Positions 21,726 to 32,490 of a DNA stretch of 64,000 nucleotides are shown here, piece after piece. Source of the DNA: Antedon bifida (Eukaryota > Echinodermata > Crinoidea > Comatulida > Antedonidae); NCBI GenBank assembly GCA_963402885.1, contig OY727093.1, forward strand, positions 20,025,409-20,089,408, written 5' to 3'. The translations under genes and the position numbers were made by a program. Within the stretch, counting starts at the first letter, position 1, and the number at the start of each line of letters is the position of its first letter. Under the pieces are notes generated by a model. That model was not told the DNA's origin. It was given only the letters and a program-made list of their open reading frames with translations, and searched no databases.

Positions 21726-23322
21726 TAGTTATCCGCTTGGTATACCAAGCGGATAACTCCTTGTTATTGTATGGGATCAATAGTTTTTTTCTGTATTATT
21801 CTTGGATCCTTCCTTCCTTTTTGTGAGTCGCGTTTCTCTAAAATGTGTAAACATAACATTTCATAACTTTGACAACATATGGGCATTTACGTGAAGTTGT
21901 GCACCTCCTATTTTTGAATGACGTCATAGTTGCGCAACGTGACTTACGCGCAATTTTATGAATTTCAATGATTGATTATAGATTAAAAACCAAAAGTCAT
22001 TTAGTATTGACACTTTGACAAAATTTAAGTCATATCAGGGGCAAACTTTCTACGGATTAAAAATGGCATGTTTCACAAGAAGTTACGCGCGCACGCGCAT
22101 TTAAAATTTCAAAATGCGCAAAATTAATTTCTAATCAACTTTTTATGCGTTTCTTGTCATTTTGAGCATGTCAAAAATTCCCACGGGCGCGCAATTTTTT
22201 ACGCACGCGGTGCGCACGTAGCGTTAAAAACATATTTTTTTCTCTTGAATTATATTTTTCAAGTCTTTCCTAGTAATTTTGAAAACAATTTAGACCTTTT
22301 CCAGTTTAAATAACGCCATACGAACACGTTGAATTAGACAATTCGTGCGCGTTTTTTATGAAAAAGCTTAAAAAATCGTCAAAATTATGTCTTTTTTTAA
22401 ACAGTCATAGTTTCTAAAGTAAACCGTGAACCGTTTATTTTTATTACAAAATCTAGAAGTTGATGAGTTGTAGATATCGGATCATGCATCGATAAGGCTA
22501 AAAAAACATTGTGACGTCATCGTATGGCCACACGAATGTAAAAATTAGGATTTTTCTCTCTTTCGTTATTGCTCATCACATTCAATGGAGCGCATCACGC
22601 TTATCTGTATTCCTTTTTCTCCTAAATTTATATATTGTGTAGGTCAATCAACTTTCTTTAGCATGAGATAAAAATATTTTAATTTTTATGACGTCATCAT
22701 GCCTAAAAATTTTAATTACGTGGGTCATTAATTTCATCTTTACAGTAAATTTTAATCTGTAATAGCTCGTAAGAATAAAATGTGATAATCACGATTAAAA
22801 CGTTTTCTGGAAGCTATTGGATTGTAGATACGAATTCATGTAAACATTTTGCCAATCGGATGTTGTGACGTCATCATATGGCCAGTTGAATAAAAAAAGT
22901 CGTATTTTCATATTTTGCGTAATAGTTCATCACATTTAAAAGGGTGCGCATCTATATTTTACGTATTCAAATTTCTTCTACACGTTAATATGTTGTTCCT
23001 GAGATAATTTCCTCCAGAAATTGCTATTTAAGTGTTTCATTTTGATACCGTCGCCATGTTAAAAATTGGAATAAATGGCGGGTCCCGTAATTTCACCTAT
23101 TCTACACTGTATGTAATATGTATACAGATTATACTCTTTGCATGTATATACTATATGACACAAATTGACAGAATTCAGCACTAACAGCATATCATATTCT
23201 TCAGTTCTTGTCATAATGCCATAATCTTTATCTGTGTGCAATATTCCAACGTATGACGTGCACGTGGCGTTTGTCGTTGTGCGGATAACTAACTCGTCAA
23301 AGTGACGAGTTTCATGTCTAGT
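21726..23322 (+). mobile_element. Helentron-like non-autonomous element, family A, complete copy
   Basis: The 5' end is a perfect 32 bp palindrome at 21727-21758 (arms AGTTATCCGCTTGGTA / TACCAAGCGGATAACT). The 3' end (23281-23322) has GCGGATAACTA, the inverse of the 5' terminal TAGTTATCCGC, then a hairpin ACTCGTCAAAGTGACGAGT, then TTCATGTCTAG(T). The insertion sits between T and T. An inverted word at the extreme 5' end but internal to a 3' hairpin matches the asymmetrical termini described for Helentrons/Helitron2 and their non-autonomous derivatives. No Rep/helicase ORF is present. The interior carries four TGACGTCA palindromes and CpG-rich ACGCGCGC phrases. Confidence 0.7.
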
Positions 23323-23586
23323 TTAATGTATAGTACGTTGTTTCTTTTTAAATGTATTTGAAAACTTTTCTTATGGCATATATATAATGTAGAAGTTTTT
23401 CAGTTACAATTTATTACTGTTTCTATTATATTGTAATCGATTATTATCCCAGTGCCTCGGTATACGGTCTATTTAAGTACTATAAAATAAAAAACACATG
23501 ACAACTTTGTAAAAGCCAACAAATTTAAAAAAATAAAGATATGTAAATTGGGTTTTAAAAAAGACCACTGACCTCAGAATCAATTT
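23323..23586. other. Spacer between the Helentron-like element and the LINE 3' end
   Basis: AT-rich, no coding or repeat structure recognised. Confidence 0.4.
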
Positions 23587-23710
23587 CATTCATTCATTCA
23601 TTCAGGCTTATCGCCTGACTTTATTTACTTTAGGCCTCTGGCCCCTAGTAATTAACAAAATAATAATTACATTGAAAAATAAAGCAATTTATGGTCACAA
23701 GATAAATGAA
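23587..23710 (-). repeat. LINE 3' terminus: stem-loop plus AATG tail
   Basis: On the minus strand the 3' UTR ends with TCAGGC/GCCTGA (6 bp stem, 5 nt loop, 23602-23618), followed directly by four AATG units (23602-23587). A terminal stem-loop and short tandem tail are the RT recognition features of CR1/L2-like LINEs. Confidence 0.7.
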
Positions 23711-24275
23711 TTAATTAATTTCGTTCTCTAAGCAAAACATATATCTTAACTTATAAGCATGATAAATATATTTAGATAGATTAGCAATAATTACTGGATC
23801 CTGTGATGACATTAAACGGCAGAATTTAAAAGTATTTGGATTTTCAAAAAATAAAGAAGGTATAAATTTTTTTCTGATTTCCTTGTAACGAGAGCAAACC
23901 GTAACAAAATGATATTCATCTTCAACTTCATTTATATTACATATTTTACATAACCTATTGCTGCGCTCTATTCTTTTCCATCTTCCCTTTTCTACCTCTA
24001 GTTGAAGTGTGCCCAGTCTTAGTTGACTTAAAGCTCGCTTATATCTAGTATCAAGAGTCTGTAGTAAGTATCCATCTACTCCGAAATTGTTTTTGAACAT
24101 TTTATAATATCTTAATTTTGAAGAATTATTTATGCTTTCATGAAAGGATTGGCGTTCCATATCGGTTAGCCTTTCTTTTATTTTATTAATTATATAAAAT
24201 TTATCAAGGACATTATTTTGTGAAAACCATATGTTTCCATGACCAATAGAGCATAACATATGCTTTACATCGCTT
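23711..24275 (-). pseudogene. LINE ORF2, C-terminal part beyond the insertion
   Basis: The frame resumes at SDVKHMLCSIGHGNIWF and ends MFCLENEIN. It carries LRLGTLQLEVEKGRW and a Cys/His set NRLCKICNINEVEDEYHFVT plus VCSRY, the zinc-knuckle-like tail of this LINE group. A translation starting inside the inserted element (YTIRIRRIRF...) is an artefact of the TATACG repeats. Confidence 0.8.
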
Positions 24276-24288
24276 CCCTTTGAAAAAA

Positions 24289-24482
24289 AGCCGTATACGA
24301 TCCGTATACGCTGAAAACGTATACGACGTATACGGATCGTATACGATTTCACTGTTTACATTATTTCCACTCTGTTGCTCCACAAAGAGTTGGCGTCGTA
24401 TACGTTTAGCATACGTAACGTATACGTTGTTTATTGATGATAAGAATATCGTATACGGGACGTATACGAATCATATACGAAC
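24289..24482. repeat. Left TATACG palindrome array
   Basis: GTATACG occurs nine times, singly or in pairs separated by 2-4 bp (ATC, GAC, AC, GGAC). It may represent subterminal transposase-binding sites (inference). Confidence 0.75.
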
Positions 24483-27264
24483 AAACTAGGCCATTTTATA
24501 AATTATAATAGTAAGTAGTAATGAGTAAAATAGAGCTAAATAAAACATTTAGATTGTCATTACAACAAATACGTACGTAGGCTGCCTCTCTGGCCTAGCT
24601 AGCACCAGCCACTAGTCTAGTAGTAGTATTAGTAGTATAGGAGCTAGGACATAATTAGACCATATTTATTTCTATTTATTAGATAGCCTAGGCTACCGAT
24701 AGAATTCAAACAACGTTTTTCGCAAGTCAATAAAATACGCTAAACAGGTATACTACTATTAGGTAGGCCTAGAAAGGACAAGACAAGGGGCCATTTTCAC
24801 GATGTTGTTTGCAGTTTTCCTTTATAAAATATGACAGAGGTCAGTAAGTTCAGCCGCCGACGACGACCGAGCGTCGCTCGGTTGCCTACAGTTGCAACTC
24901 GTGGTCGACTCGGCTCTCTGGTGGCCAATCATGCATATCATCGGGTACGTCGTTCAATCTTCTCAATTCGTCACACCACGTGCGAGCTTTGGGTGGTCAA
25001 ATTACATCGTTTATGTTAAGCGATATTATTCCGCGACATGTGTTGTAGTATAGCATGGAGATGGAGTAACAATAATTTGGCAAATAATGCCGAAGAGGAA
25101 AACCATGATCCAAAACAGAAGTGGGATGTGTTGATATGTACATTAATATTATATAATAATAATTATTTAACGATGAATACAATCGGATTTTGAATATGAA
25201 GTTGAATTAAAAAAAATTAAAAACAAAATTAGTGGTTATAGTAAATACAATTATATCGAATTTCAATTTTTTCCCGGTTAAGCGAATTGAATTGCTTTCA
25301 TTTATCTCAGCGGTATTTCTGCTTGGTGATTAAAAAATCATAAAACATGTCTTTAAAAAATAACCACCCTCAACTGTAAATAACAAATTAAATAAGTCTA
25401 CTAAACATTGTTGATTTCCCATGGACCCAACAATACCCCCAAGATTTCATTCATAATTGTTTATTTGTAACAGTTTATTTTAAATCCTTGTCCTTTGTTA
25501 ATTCAATTGTGTGACAATTAAATTAGATTGTACATGCTGATGCTGTATATTATGTAAAAAGATGAGTCATGTTTATCAGATTCTTGAAAAAAATCAAAAC
25601 TTTGAATTCTCTCATTTAGAGTTAGACTCGTACTACATTAATTAAAATGATAAACAAATATCCAGCAGCCGTGTGTACAGAGGGGGCACAACAAAACTAT
25701 TAGCTACTAATATTGTACACAATTTATTACATCCTTTTTTAAGTAACACATATTCAATATTATAGTAAAACGTCTATACGTTAATACGTAGTTACGAGGC
25801 GGTATCCTCGCAACTAGGCCTCATAGTTGTTTACCACTCCAACACATATGATATGAATAAAGCCTATCTTATTAAATAGTATCTCGCGCCCGCGCATATG
25901 CAACAAAAAGTTACAAAGGTTCACTTATTTATATTAACGATTTTTTTTTTTAATTTACGAATTAAATAAATAAAAATATAATTAAATACCGCTTGGCCTG
26001 TCAATGATGGAGGCATAAAAATGGGGGCGTGGGGTACCTTTTTACCAGGGAGATGTAAAATAAGTATTTAACATTTACCTGGTTTTACTACGTTTGCGTA
26101 TAATTTATCATTTGGATTTTTTAAGTTACATGTAGGATATGTTAAATTGTATTTATCAGTGACAACTCTAGGAAATTTACAGCAATTAGTTCTGATGCCT
26201 AAATTAGTAAAATGCTAGCGTCAGAGCTTCTTTTTTTTGTATTTTTGGCTATTGAATGTTTTGTTGGCACCCCCTAACTCTGCAACGATGATATCCATAA
26301 TGCGTCATATTTAATTTCTACTAGCTAGAGTAGGTTATTATAATAATACAACCAATATAACCAAATCTAATATATGGGGGAAAGCTAGCTAGCTTATTTT
26401 CACAATGAGTGTACCACAGACTCTTTTCCTTGGCGTATTTTTCCCAGGCCTAGTTACTCTTAGTTTACTAGAGCTGCTACAGTAGCTAGTTACTGCATGT
26501 TCGATCTATACAATTACAATATGCCTATAGCCTAGCTAGCTAGAAGTCATCGAATTTACTATCTACTTTGGCCTACTGTAACTAGGCCTACATCCCATTT
26601 TTTTATTTTTTATGGCGAGTTAAAACCCGTAGCAAAAAAAATTCCGTTTGATAACAACAATGATGATTGAAAATGAATGAAATCTGATCCATCCATGTGA
26701 TGCATGCAATGCAGCACACACACCAGGCACGTTTTGGGCGAATTTATTTGGATCATTCCATATATATAATAGGGAGCCACATGTATTCTACATTTTTATT
26801 ACATCGTAATTTATGGATTTTACTTAGTCGTTTTAAATTTAATATACTGCGGGTCCAATTTAATATTTATTTATTTATTTCCAAGTACATTAATATTAAT
26901 TAAAGCACTTTCAAATTAATAACAGCACATTTTGTATGATTCACTTATTAATGGAACGTACCAAAGGTAAAGAAATAGCAGAGGGGATAAACAAGACGGA
27001 ACAGCCTGGGTGGGTTTTTATGCTTGATAGAAAAATAACGTCTTGTAAAATACAGCACCAATTTTTTTCATTAGCGAAAACTATGAACTAAATCATCATA
27101 GGGAATTTAATGTACATATACCGACTAAAAAAAACAAACAAATTGTACACTAATTATTGAAGTCAAGATGCTCCTGCCATCGTAAACCATGCGTAAACGT
27201 ATGCTATCGTCGTCTTGTAAAAAGAGGGACAGTCCCTTTTCGCTTGGTAATATGATGCAGTTTG
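24483..27264. other. Interior of the TATACG transposon, no gene seen
   Basis: AT-rich DNA with no long ORF. A GC-rich island at 24840-25020 (CGCCGACGACGACCGAGCG, an inverted CCAAT in GGCCAATCA) could be a relic promoter. TAGGCCTA-type words are frequent at 24590-24780 and 26330-26600. Confidence 0.5.
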
Positions 27265-27472
27265 TATACACGCGTACTCGTATCGTATACGGATCGTATA
27301 CGGATCGTATAATTAGGAAATTGTTTATAAATGATCGTATACGGTTCGTATATGTTTATTATGCGGGCAGGAACTTCCGAATTGACGTATACGTTTCGTA
27401 TACGAAATGGACTTCCTATACGAAACATATACGAAACGTATGTAAATCGTATACGTTCGTATACGGCTTTTT
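27265..27472. repeat. Right TATACG palindrome array
   Basis: At least seven GTATACG words plus degenerate CGTATATG and CATATACG forms mirror the left array, though the order and spacing are not exact inverted copies. Confidence 0.75.
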
Positions 27473-27483
27473 TGCAAAGGGTT

Positions 27484-30325
27484 ACCCAACAATTACTATT
27501 ATTTTGCGCTTTATGAAGTTGAGATTTATAACATTTCTTCGCATATTTGTCCTCGTTCATATTTACTAGTCTTACCCAATAACGAATAACATTGAGTACA
27601 CTTTCGATTGATAAAGAGAATCGTCCACATTCTCCTCTAATTGAAACATTTGTGGCTGATTTCCCGACCCCTAAAACATATCTACAGAAATTATTTTGAA
27701 TATCATCAATTTTTTTGTTGTTTAGTTTTCCCCATATTTCACTACCATACAGTATAATTGGGTTTATTTTAACATCAAATAAGTAGTTCCAAATATTCAC
27801 TGGTAGATGTCCATATTTCTGATATACTATATTTTTGAGTGAGAAAAGTGCTTTATTAGCCTGTGTATTATTTTGTTCTCTGGCCTTTTCCCAATTTCCT
27901 GAACAATCGAAAGTGACTCCAAGATATTTAAGAGATTTTACTATTTCAATTTCTTTACCAAGATACATCCACTTTTCGTAGTTCTTAAGTTTTCCATTTT
28001 TTTTAAATACTATTATTTTACTTTTGTCCATGTTAACTACCAATCCCCACCTATTACAATAATATGCTAATTTATTTAAAAGATCTTGTAATGAGTACAC
28101 TGTATCACTGATTAAAACTAGATCATCTGCATACAGTAGGTGATTAATATTTATGTTATCAATTTTTATTTTGTTTCGATTTTCAGCAGTATGTAATAAC
28201 TCAGTTATATCATTAATAAAAATATTAAATAATAATGAAGATAAAGGTGACCCTTGTTGTATTCCTACTTCACATTTAAAGGATTCTCCAATTTTGTTGC
28301 CAACCTTTACATGCCCTTTTAGTTTACTATACATTGTTTTTATAACTTTGATTATTTTACCTTTTATACCAGATTTTCTTAGTTTACTTATAAGGAAATC
28401 GTGTCTAATAGAATCGAAAGCGCGTTTTAAATCTATAAACGCCATGTACACAGTTCCTCGTTTTTTTTTAGAGATATTTGTTAACAATTGTGTCTAAAAT
28501 AAATATGTTATCAATAGTACGACAATCTTTTCTAAAACCTCCCTGTTCTTGATGTAATATTTCATTTTCTTCTGTCCATTTGCTTAATCTATTGCTTATA
28601 ATGTATAAAAACACCTTGCCTAAAGTGGATATTAAGGATACGCCTCTATAATTTGCTGGTTGATCTCTTTTACCCTTTTTAAATATAGGAATAATAATGC
28701 TTGTTGCCCATTGTTGGGGAAAATTTCCAGAGGTAAAAATACTATTAAAAATTTTCGTAATTGCGCTAATAGCAAGTAAAAAATTCAATTGGGAATCCAT
28801 CTATACCTGGAGCTTTACCCCTTTTCTGTGCTTTAATTGCATAAATTACCTCTTCCCGGCTGATTTCTTCATTGTAACAATCGTTATGTTCGCAATTGTT
28901 ATCGTTATCGTCTTCTATATTGATTTCTTGTATATTATTTGTTTGATTTTGGAACATTGTTTTGAAGTAATCATGCCATTTTTTAAGTGTAATGTTTGTC
29001 ACGTTTTGTTGTCGTTTGGTTTTTAGGTTTTTCCAAAATGTTGTACTGTTATGTTCCTTTATTAACCGGATTAATTTTTTTTGTGATGAATTTTTATGTT
29101 TATTTTTTTTAAATTTTATTAATTTTTTTTAACTCCTTTTCTTTAACAGATATTCATTTAATAGGGTGTTAGTTTTGTATTTTCTATATTTGTTAAGAAT
29201 GCTACGAATAATAATTTTCTTTTTTATGCATTGACGATCAAACCATGTATTCTTGGGCAATTTTGTGTATTTTTTTTGTATTTGTGTTTGTTTTTTTGAA
29301 TTTATGTAAACATATTCTAAAGTTCTATAAAGGTTAATTAGGGCTTCATCAATATTCTTTTTTTCAATATTTTCATTAATATCATCAAGAAATTTGAAAA
29401 TTTGTTCATCATTCCATTTGTCCTTGGCTTTATTCACCTTTGTTTCGGACCATTGAAATGTTTCATGTGTTTTCCAGATTCCTTTTTTTAAATCGTTCGT
29501 AATTTCTTTTTTGTTTTGTTCAGTCTCTAATAAAATTTCAAAATGTAAAGGCATATGGTCGGATTCTAACCTAATATCCACTTTTGGTCTTATTATTTTA
29601 TCAAAATTAACTGGAAAAGTAATAATGTAATCAACAACACTTTTGCCAAAATTTCCTAAAAAAGTAAAGCACCTACTAAATTCCCTATTTATCCTACCAT
29701 TTACTATTCTCATCCCTGTTTCTTTACAATGACTTAATAAATTAGTTCCATATTCATTGACTATTTGATCTTCATTACTTCTAACACCTATATTACTATC
29801 TATTTCATTATCTTCTTTATATATATCATTATCCCAATTGAGTGAACATTCATCTTCTGTAATAAAATCATTCATTGTACCTGTTCTTCCATTAAAATCT
29901 CCCATCACATATATATTATTTCCAAACTTTTTTTTGTAATTTGTTAGGTCATTAGAAATAGTTCCAAAAAAATCTTGATAATTTATAGCATGTGTTGAAT
30001 TAACTGGTGGTCTATAAACCACTGCTAAGGCGATATTTTCAGAATTATGCTTGATAGATAACCAACATATATAATGTGATGTACTGGGAAGTTCTTTAAC
30101 GTCTAAATTTGTTTTATAATAAATAATAATACCGCCACTCTTTCTACCCCCTGCTTTATGTCTTATGGGCAACTTACTAATACAGTCATATCCTTCTATA
30201 TAACAATTTTCTACAGGCCCCGTCCATGTTTCTACTAAACATACAATATCATATTTTTTAATATAGTTCACAAAATCAGAGTCGTTTATTTTATTCTGTA
30301 AACCGTTCACATTCCAAGTAAGTTA
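27484..30325 (-). pseudogene. LINE ORF2, endonuclease and reverse transcriptase part
   Basis: The APE-like endonuclease (29470-30325) shows LTWNVNGLQNKI, IVCLVETW, VMGDFNGRTG, VVDYII and ESDHMPLHFE, so the Asn, Glu, Asp/Asn and Asp-His catalytic positions are present. A frame break in a poly-T run near 29130 leads to the linker (KAPGIDGFPIEFF, 28766-29002). A second break near 28790 leads to NYRGVSLISTLGKVF and GGFRKDCRTIDNIF. A third, near 28480, leads to AFIDLKRAFDSIRHDFL, VGIQQGSPLSSLLFN and HLLYADDLVLISD, then LKYLGVTFD and ILYGSEIWG. RT catalytic Asp residues are intact. A stop lies just upstream of LTWNVNG, so the true start is lost or frameshifted. Confidence 0.85.
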
Positions 30326-30383
30326 TGATCTGTAATGAAGTGCGTTTATTTGTTCTCCTATCGCTAGGGCCTTGGCCATACCC

Positions 30384-31310
30384 CTATAGTTTAACCAATT
30401 CCTCCTTTTCAATATTGTAGGTAAAAGCCTCTCCTTCGATGATCAGTTTATCATATCTTAAACGAAATCTTTTCTTGTTTTCTATAGCTTCTTTTATTTT
30501 TGGTTGTAGTTTATTTCTGATTGTTCTCACTCTTCTGGTAAAATCCTCACTGACACTTCTATGCTCATCTTTTCTGTAATTTTGTTTTTTTCTCCGTTTT
30601 TGTTGTAATAATCTACTCTCTTTTAAAATATTCTCTTTTTCCTTGTAATTTGCAAATTTTGCTATAATGGGTCTGGGGTTTGTTTTCGTATTGATTCTAT
30701 GGGCCCTTTCTATTGCGATGCTTTCTGCATTAAGTCCAAGCTTGTCTGTTATAAAGTTTCTTACCTTCTGTTCGCTTATTTCCCACGTTTCCTTTTCCTC
30801 CTCTGTAAAGCCGTAGAAAACTAAGTTGTTACGTCTACTTTGTGCTTCAACGATGTCCATTTGCTTTTGTAAATATATGTTGTCGGCTCTGATTTGTTTA
30901 TTTTCTTCTTCAATATCTTTCAATCGTTGATTTAAAGAGTCTATTTTCCTGTTCAAATTGTCAACTTTGTTTGAGACTTCAATTGTATTTTTAGCTATAC
31001 TTTGTTGTATTTCTTCGTTCATATCGTGCATTTGTTTAAGAATGTCTTTTAATGTAGGCTCTCTGGCTATCTCGTCTAAAGTTGACTGCCGAGTTTGAGT
31101 ACCACCGGTAGGCCTAGGCCCTGGGTTAGACTCTACGTCTCCTGCTAAGATAAGTAATGTTATTGCACAAAAGATGGCTACCCTTAGCGCACAGCTAAAA
31201 CCTATCGGTAACTTGCCATATGATTTCCCGTTACAATTATGCTTTGTCATCGTTCGTTTCCCTTTGTGGTACATCCCTATTCTTATACGATAGCTTACAA
31301 TATCAATCAT
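30384..31310 (-). CDS. LINE ORF1: 2A-like leader, coiled coil, L1-ORF1p-like RNA-binding protein
   Basis: The 308-codon frame has no internal stop. Residues 39-56 are hydrophobic (ALRVAIFCAITLLILAG) and run into GDVESNPGP at 57-65, a full match to the 2A consensus D(V/I)ExNPGP that makes ribosomes skip the final Gly-Pro bond. Residues about 85-155 form a heptad-rich coiled coil. Residues about 157-300 resemble the RRM plus C-terminal domain of L1 ORF1p (SRRNNLVFYGF, AHRI, RPIIAKFANYKEKENIL). The ORF1 protein would thus be released from a short leader that could act as a signal peptide. Translation may instead start at Met21, which would keep the 2A. The ORF2 region begins about 60 bp downstream. 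Confidence 0.8.
   Translation of the reverse strand: MIDIVSYRIRIGMYHKGKRTMTKHNCNGKSYGKLPIGFSCALRVAIFCAITLLILAGDVESNPGPRPTGGTQTRQSTLDEIAREPTLKDILKQMHDMNEEIQQSIAKNTIEVSNKVDNLNRKIDSLNQRLKDIEEENKQIRADNIYLQKQMDIVEAQSRRNNLVFYGFTEEEKETWEISEQKVRNFITDKLGLNAESIAIERAHRINTKTNPRPIIAKFANYKEKENILKESRLLQQKRRKKQNYRKDEHRSVSEDFTRRVRTIRNKLQPKIKEAIENKKRFRLRYDKLIIEGEAFTYNIEKEELVKL
31110..31200 (-). promoter_or_regulatory. 2A-like ribosome-skipping sequence in LINE ORF1
   Basis: Codons for LLILAGDVESNPGPRP follow a hydrophobic stretch. 2A-like sequences at the start of LINE ORFs are known from trypanosomes and from echinoderm and cephalochordate CR1-group LINEs. Activity here is inferred from the exact motif. Confidence 0.75.
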
Positions 31311-32340
31311 TTTAAGTTTGTTTTCAGTTCACTTCTTTTAAGATCAGCGTGTATATCCGAGGGCTCCTATCTGAGTAATTATAGCCTTATAAAAGGCCTA
31401 GCATATTTATGGAAAACAGTACTCACTCAGCATGTTGTTACTTCCGCATTCTCTGTTGTTTGTGTGCACCTGTATGGTATTAAGGTGTGGCTGCCAGGTG
31501 TTGTACTAGTTGTTCCGGCGTAGTTGAAACGCAAATAAAATCTGTATGCCAACAGTAAATTGCTAAAGGGCTCCAGTAAAATAATATACTACAGTGTACT
31601 AATACAAGTATTGCAAGTAATCTTCAGGATCCAACAGCTAAAGTGTCACAAACTTCGGCGGGCCCTTTAACTATGTGCCTGTGAGCGTGTTCGAACAAAT
31701 GAACAAAGGAGGCCTAGAGAGCGAAATACTTGATACGTCTGTACTCGACGGTGACCAGCTATGTCTCATACCAAAGTATGTCTCATATTATTATACAAAA
31801 ATCATATTGGTAAAATATAATGAAATAACTCATCTTTCAGACTATATAATATAGAAATGATATCATATCTACTACAAGCTCAACATTTTCTAGATTGTGT
31901 GCCAGACACTCTTTAGCTGGTGTGAAAAAGACATTCAATAGCTTCATGTGATTTAGGGCCTGTTCAGACTTACGGAGTTATGTTTTCGTATTGTACAACT
32001 ACATAGGTCTGATTGAACCAGGAAAACATGGAGGCCACTAATCTTTCGTTTGTTACGACAGCTCAAGGTACAAGATTAGTGAACGACGCTTAAGATACGA
32101 AAGTCATGCATTCAAGATTTTTACCTCTAACCAATCAAATTTACTCCTACATACCACCCAAATCGGTGACACTTCAGTTTGAAACGGAAGCGTTAGTTAG
32201 GCAAATCTGAACACTTTTCTGTTACGACGCTAATTATAATACGACATTGCTTGCGATACGAAAGATAATTGACCTTTACTTTTAAACATATTCTAGTGTT
32301 CAATAGGCCACCATAGTATAGTGTTCAGTAGAACTACATA
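31311..32340. other. Intergenic spacer between the LINE and FAIM
   Basis: No gene is recognised. GGGCCTGTTCAGACTTACGG at 31956-31975 looks like the end of a small inverted-repeat element; a weak inverse (ATCTGAACAC) is at 32205, but a clean pair of ends was not established. Confidence 0.35.
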
Positions 32341-32490
32341 TCAAAGAGTTGATTCTGCAATTTCAACATCATCTACAAAAAGTGCATGTAGTATTCCTTC
32401 TTTTTTTTTAAAGCTACTAACTGTCTTCACGTAACAGCTATGGTCCCTGATGTTAAAGTTGGTTTCTGTTCCATCATCTACAAATTCACC
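32341..32490 (-). CDS. FAIM: FAIM last coding exon
   Basis: Encodes GEFVDDGTETNFNIRDHSCY through VEIAESTL and a TGA stop at 32343-32341. Acceptor TTTGGATTTAG. Confidence 0.95.
   Translation of the reverse strand, partial: GEFVDDGTETNFNIRDHSCYVKTVSSFKKKEGILHALFVDDVEIAESTL

Larger units (their letters stand above)
24276..27481. mobile_element. 3.2 kb inverted-repeat transposon with TATACG palindrome arrays
   Basis: Both ends begin CCCTTTG(A/C)AAAAAAGC then CGTATACGA, in inverted orientation (24276-24300 and 27481-27457), flanked by TT on each side (24274-24275 and 27482-27483). The host LINE frame is exactly restored when the element and one TT are removed. About nine GTATACG palindromes lie in the first 200 bp and at least seven in the last 220 bp, often paired as GTATACGATCCGTATACG. 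The interior (24500-27200) has no credible ORF, so this is a non-autonomous element. The superfamily is unknown to me: 2 bp TT duplications are not typical of Tc1/mariner (TA) or piggyBac (TTAA). Confidence 0.85.
23587..31310 (-). mobile_element. Two-ORF LINE (Daphne/CR1-group-like) split by a 3.2 kb transposon
   Basis: On the minus strand the order is ORF1 (31310-30384), ORF2 (about 30325-27484 continuing at 24273-23711), a 3' UTR, a small hairpin and a (AATG)4 tail ending at 23587. ORF2 is interrupted by the inverted-repeat element 24276-27481. Removing that element plus one copy of a TT/AA duplication restores the frame exactly across the junction (NSNCWV joined to SDVKHML). The clade is inferred from the RT, the Cys-rich C-terminus and the tail. 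Three frame breaks make it inactive, but decay is light. The 5' limit beyond 31310 is not resolved. Confidence 0.85.

Noticed and set aside
24280-24489. Open frame across the left TATACG array
   Set aside because: Same cause; translation of palindromic repeats inside a transposon end.
24831-25019. Arg-rich small frame in a GC-rich island
   Set aside because: No family resemblance, lies in the interior of a non-autonomous transposon; kept only as a possible promoter relic.
27189-27569. Open frame rich in RIVYGSYT / YVSYTK phrases
   Set aside because: Produced by the TATACG palindrome array, which is open in several frames; it is not a gene.
28153-29026. Plus-strand frames with membrane-like segments
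   Set aside because: Antisense shadows of the LINE reverse transcriptase and linker; the hydrophobicity comes from complementing Lys/Asn-rich codons.
32001-32290. Inverted-repeat element starting GGGCCTGTTCAGACT
   Set aside because: Only a weak inverse partner was found and no duplication, so boundaries are unsupported.
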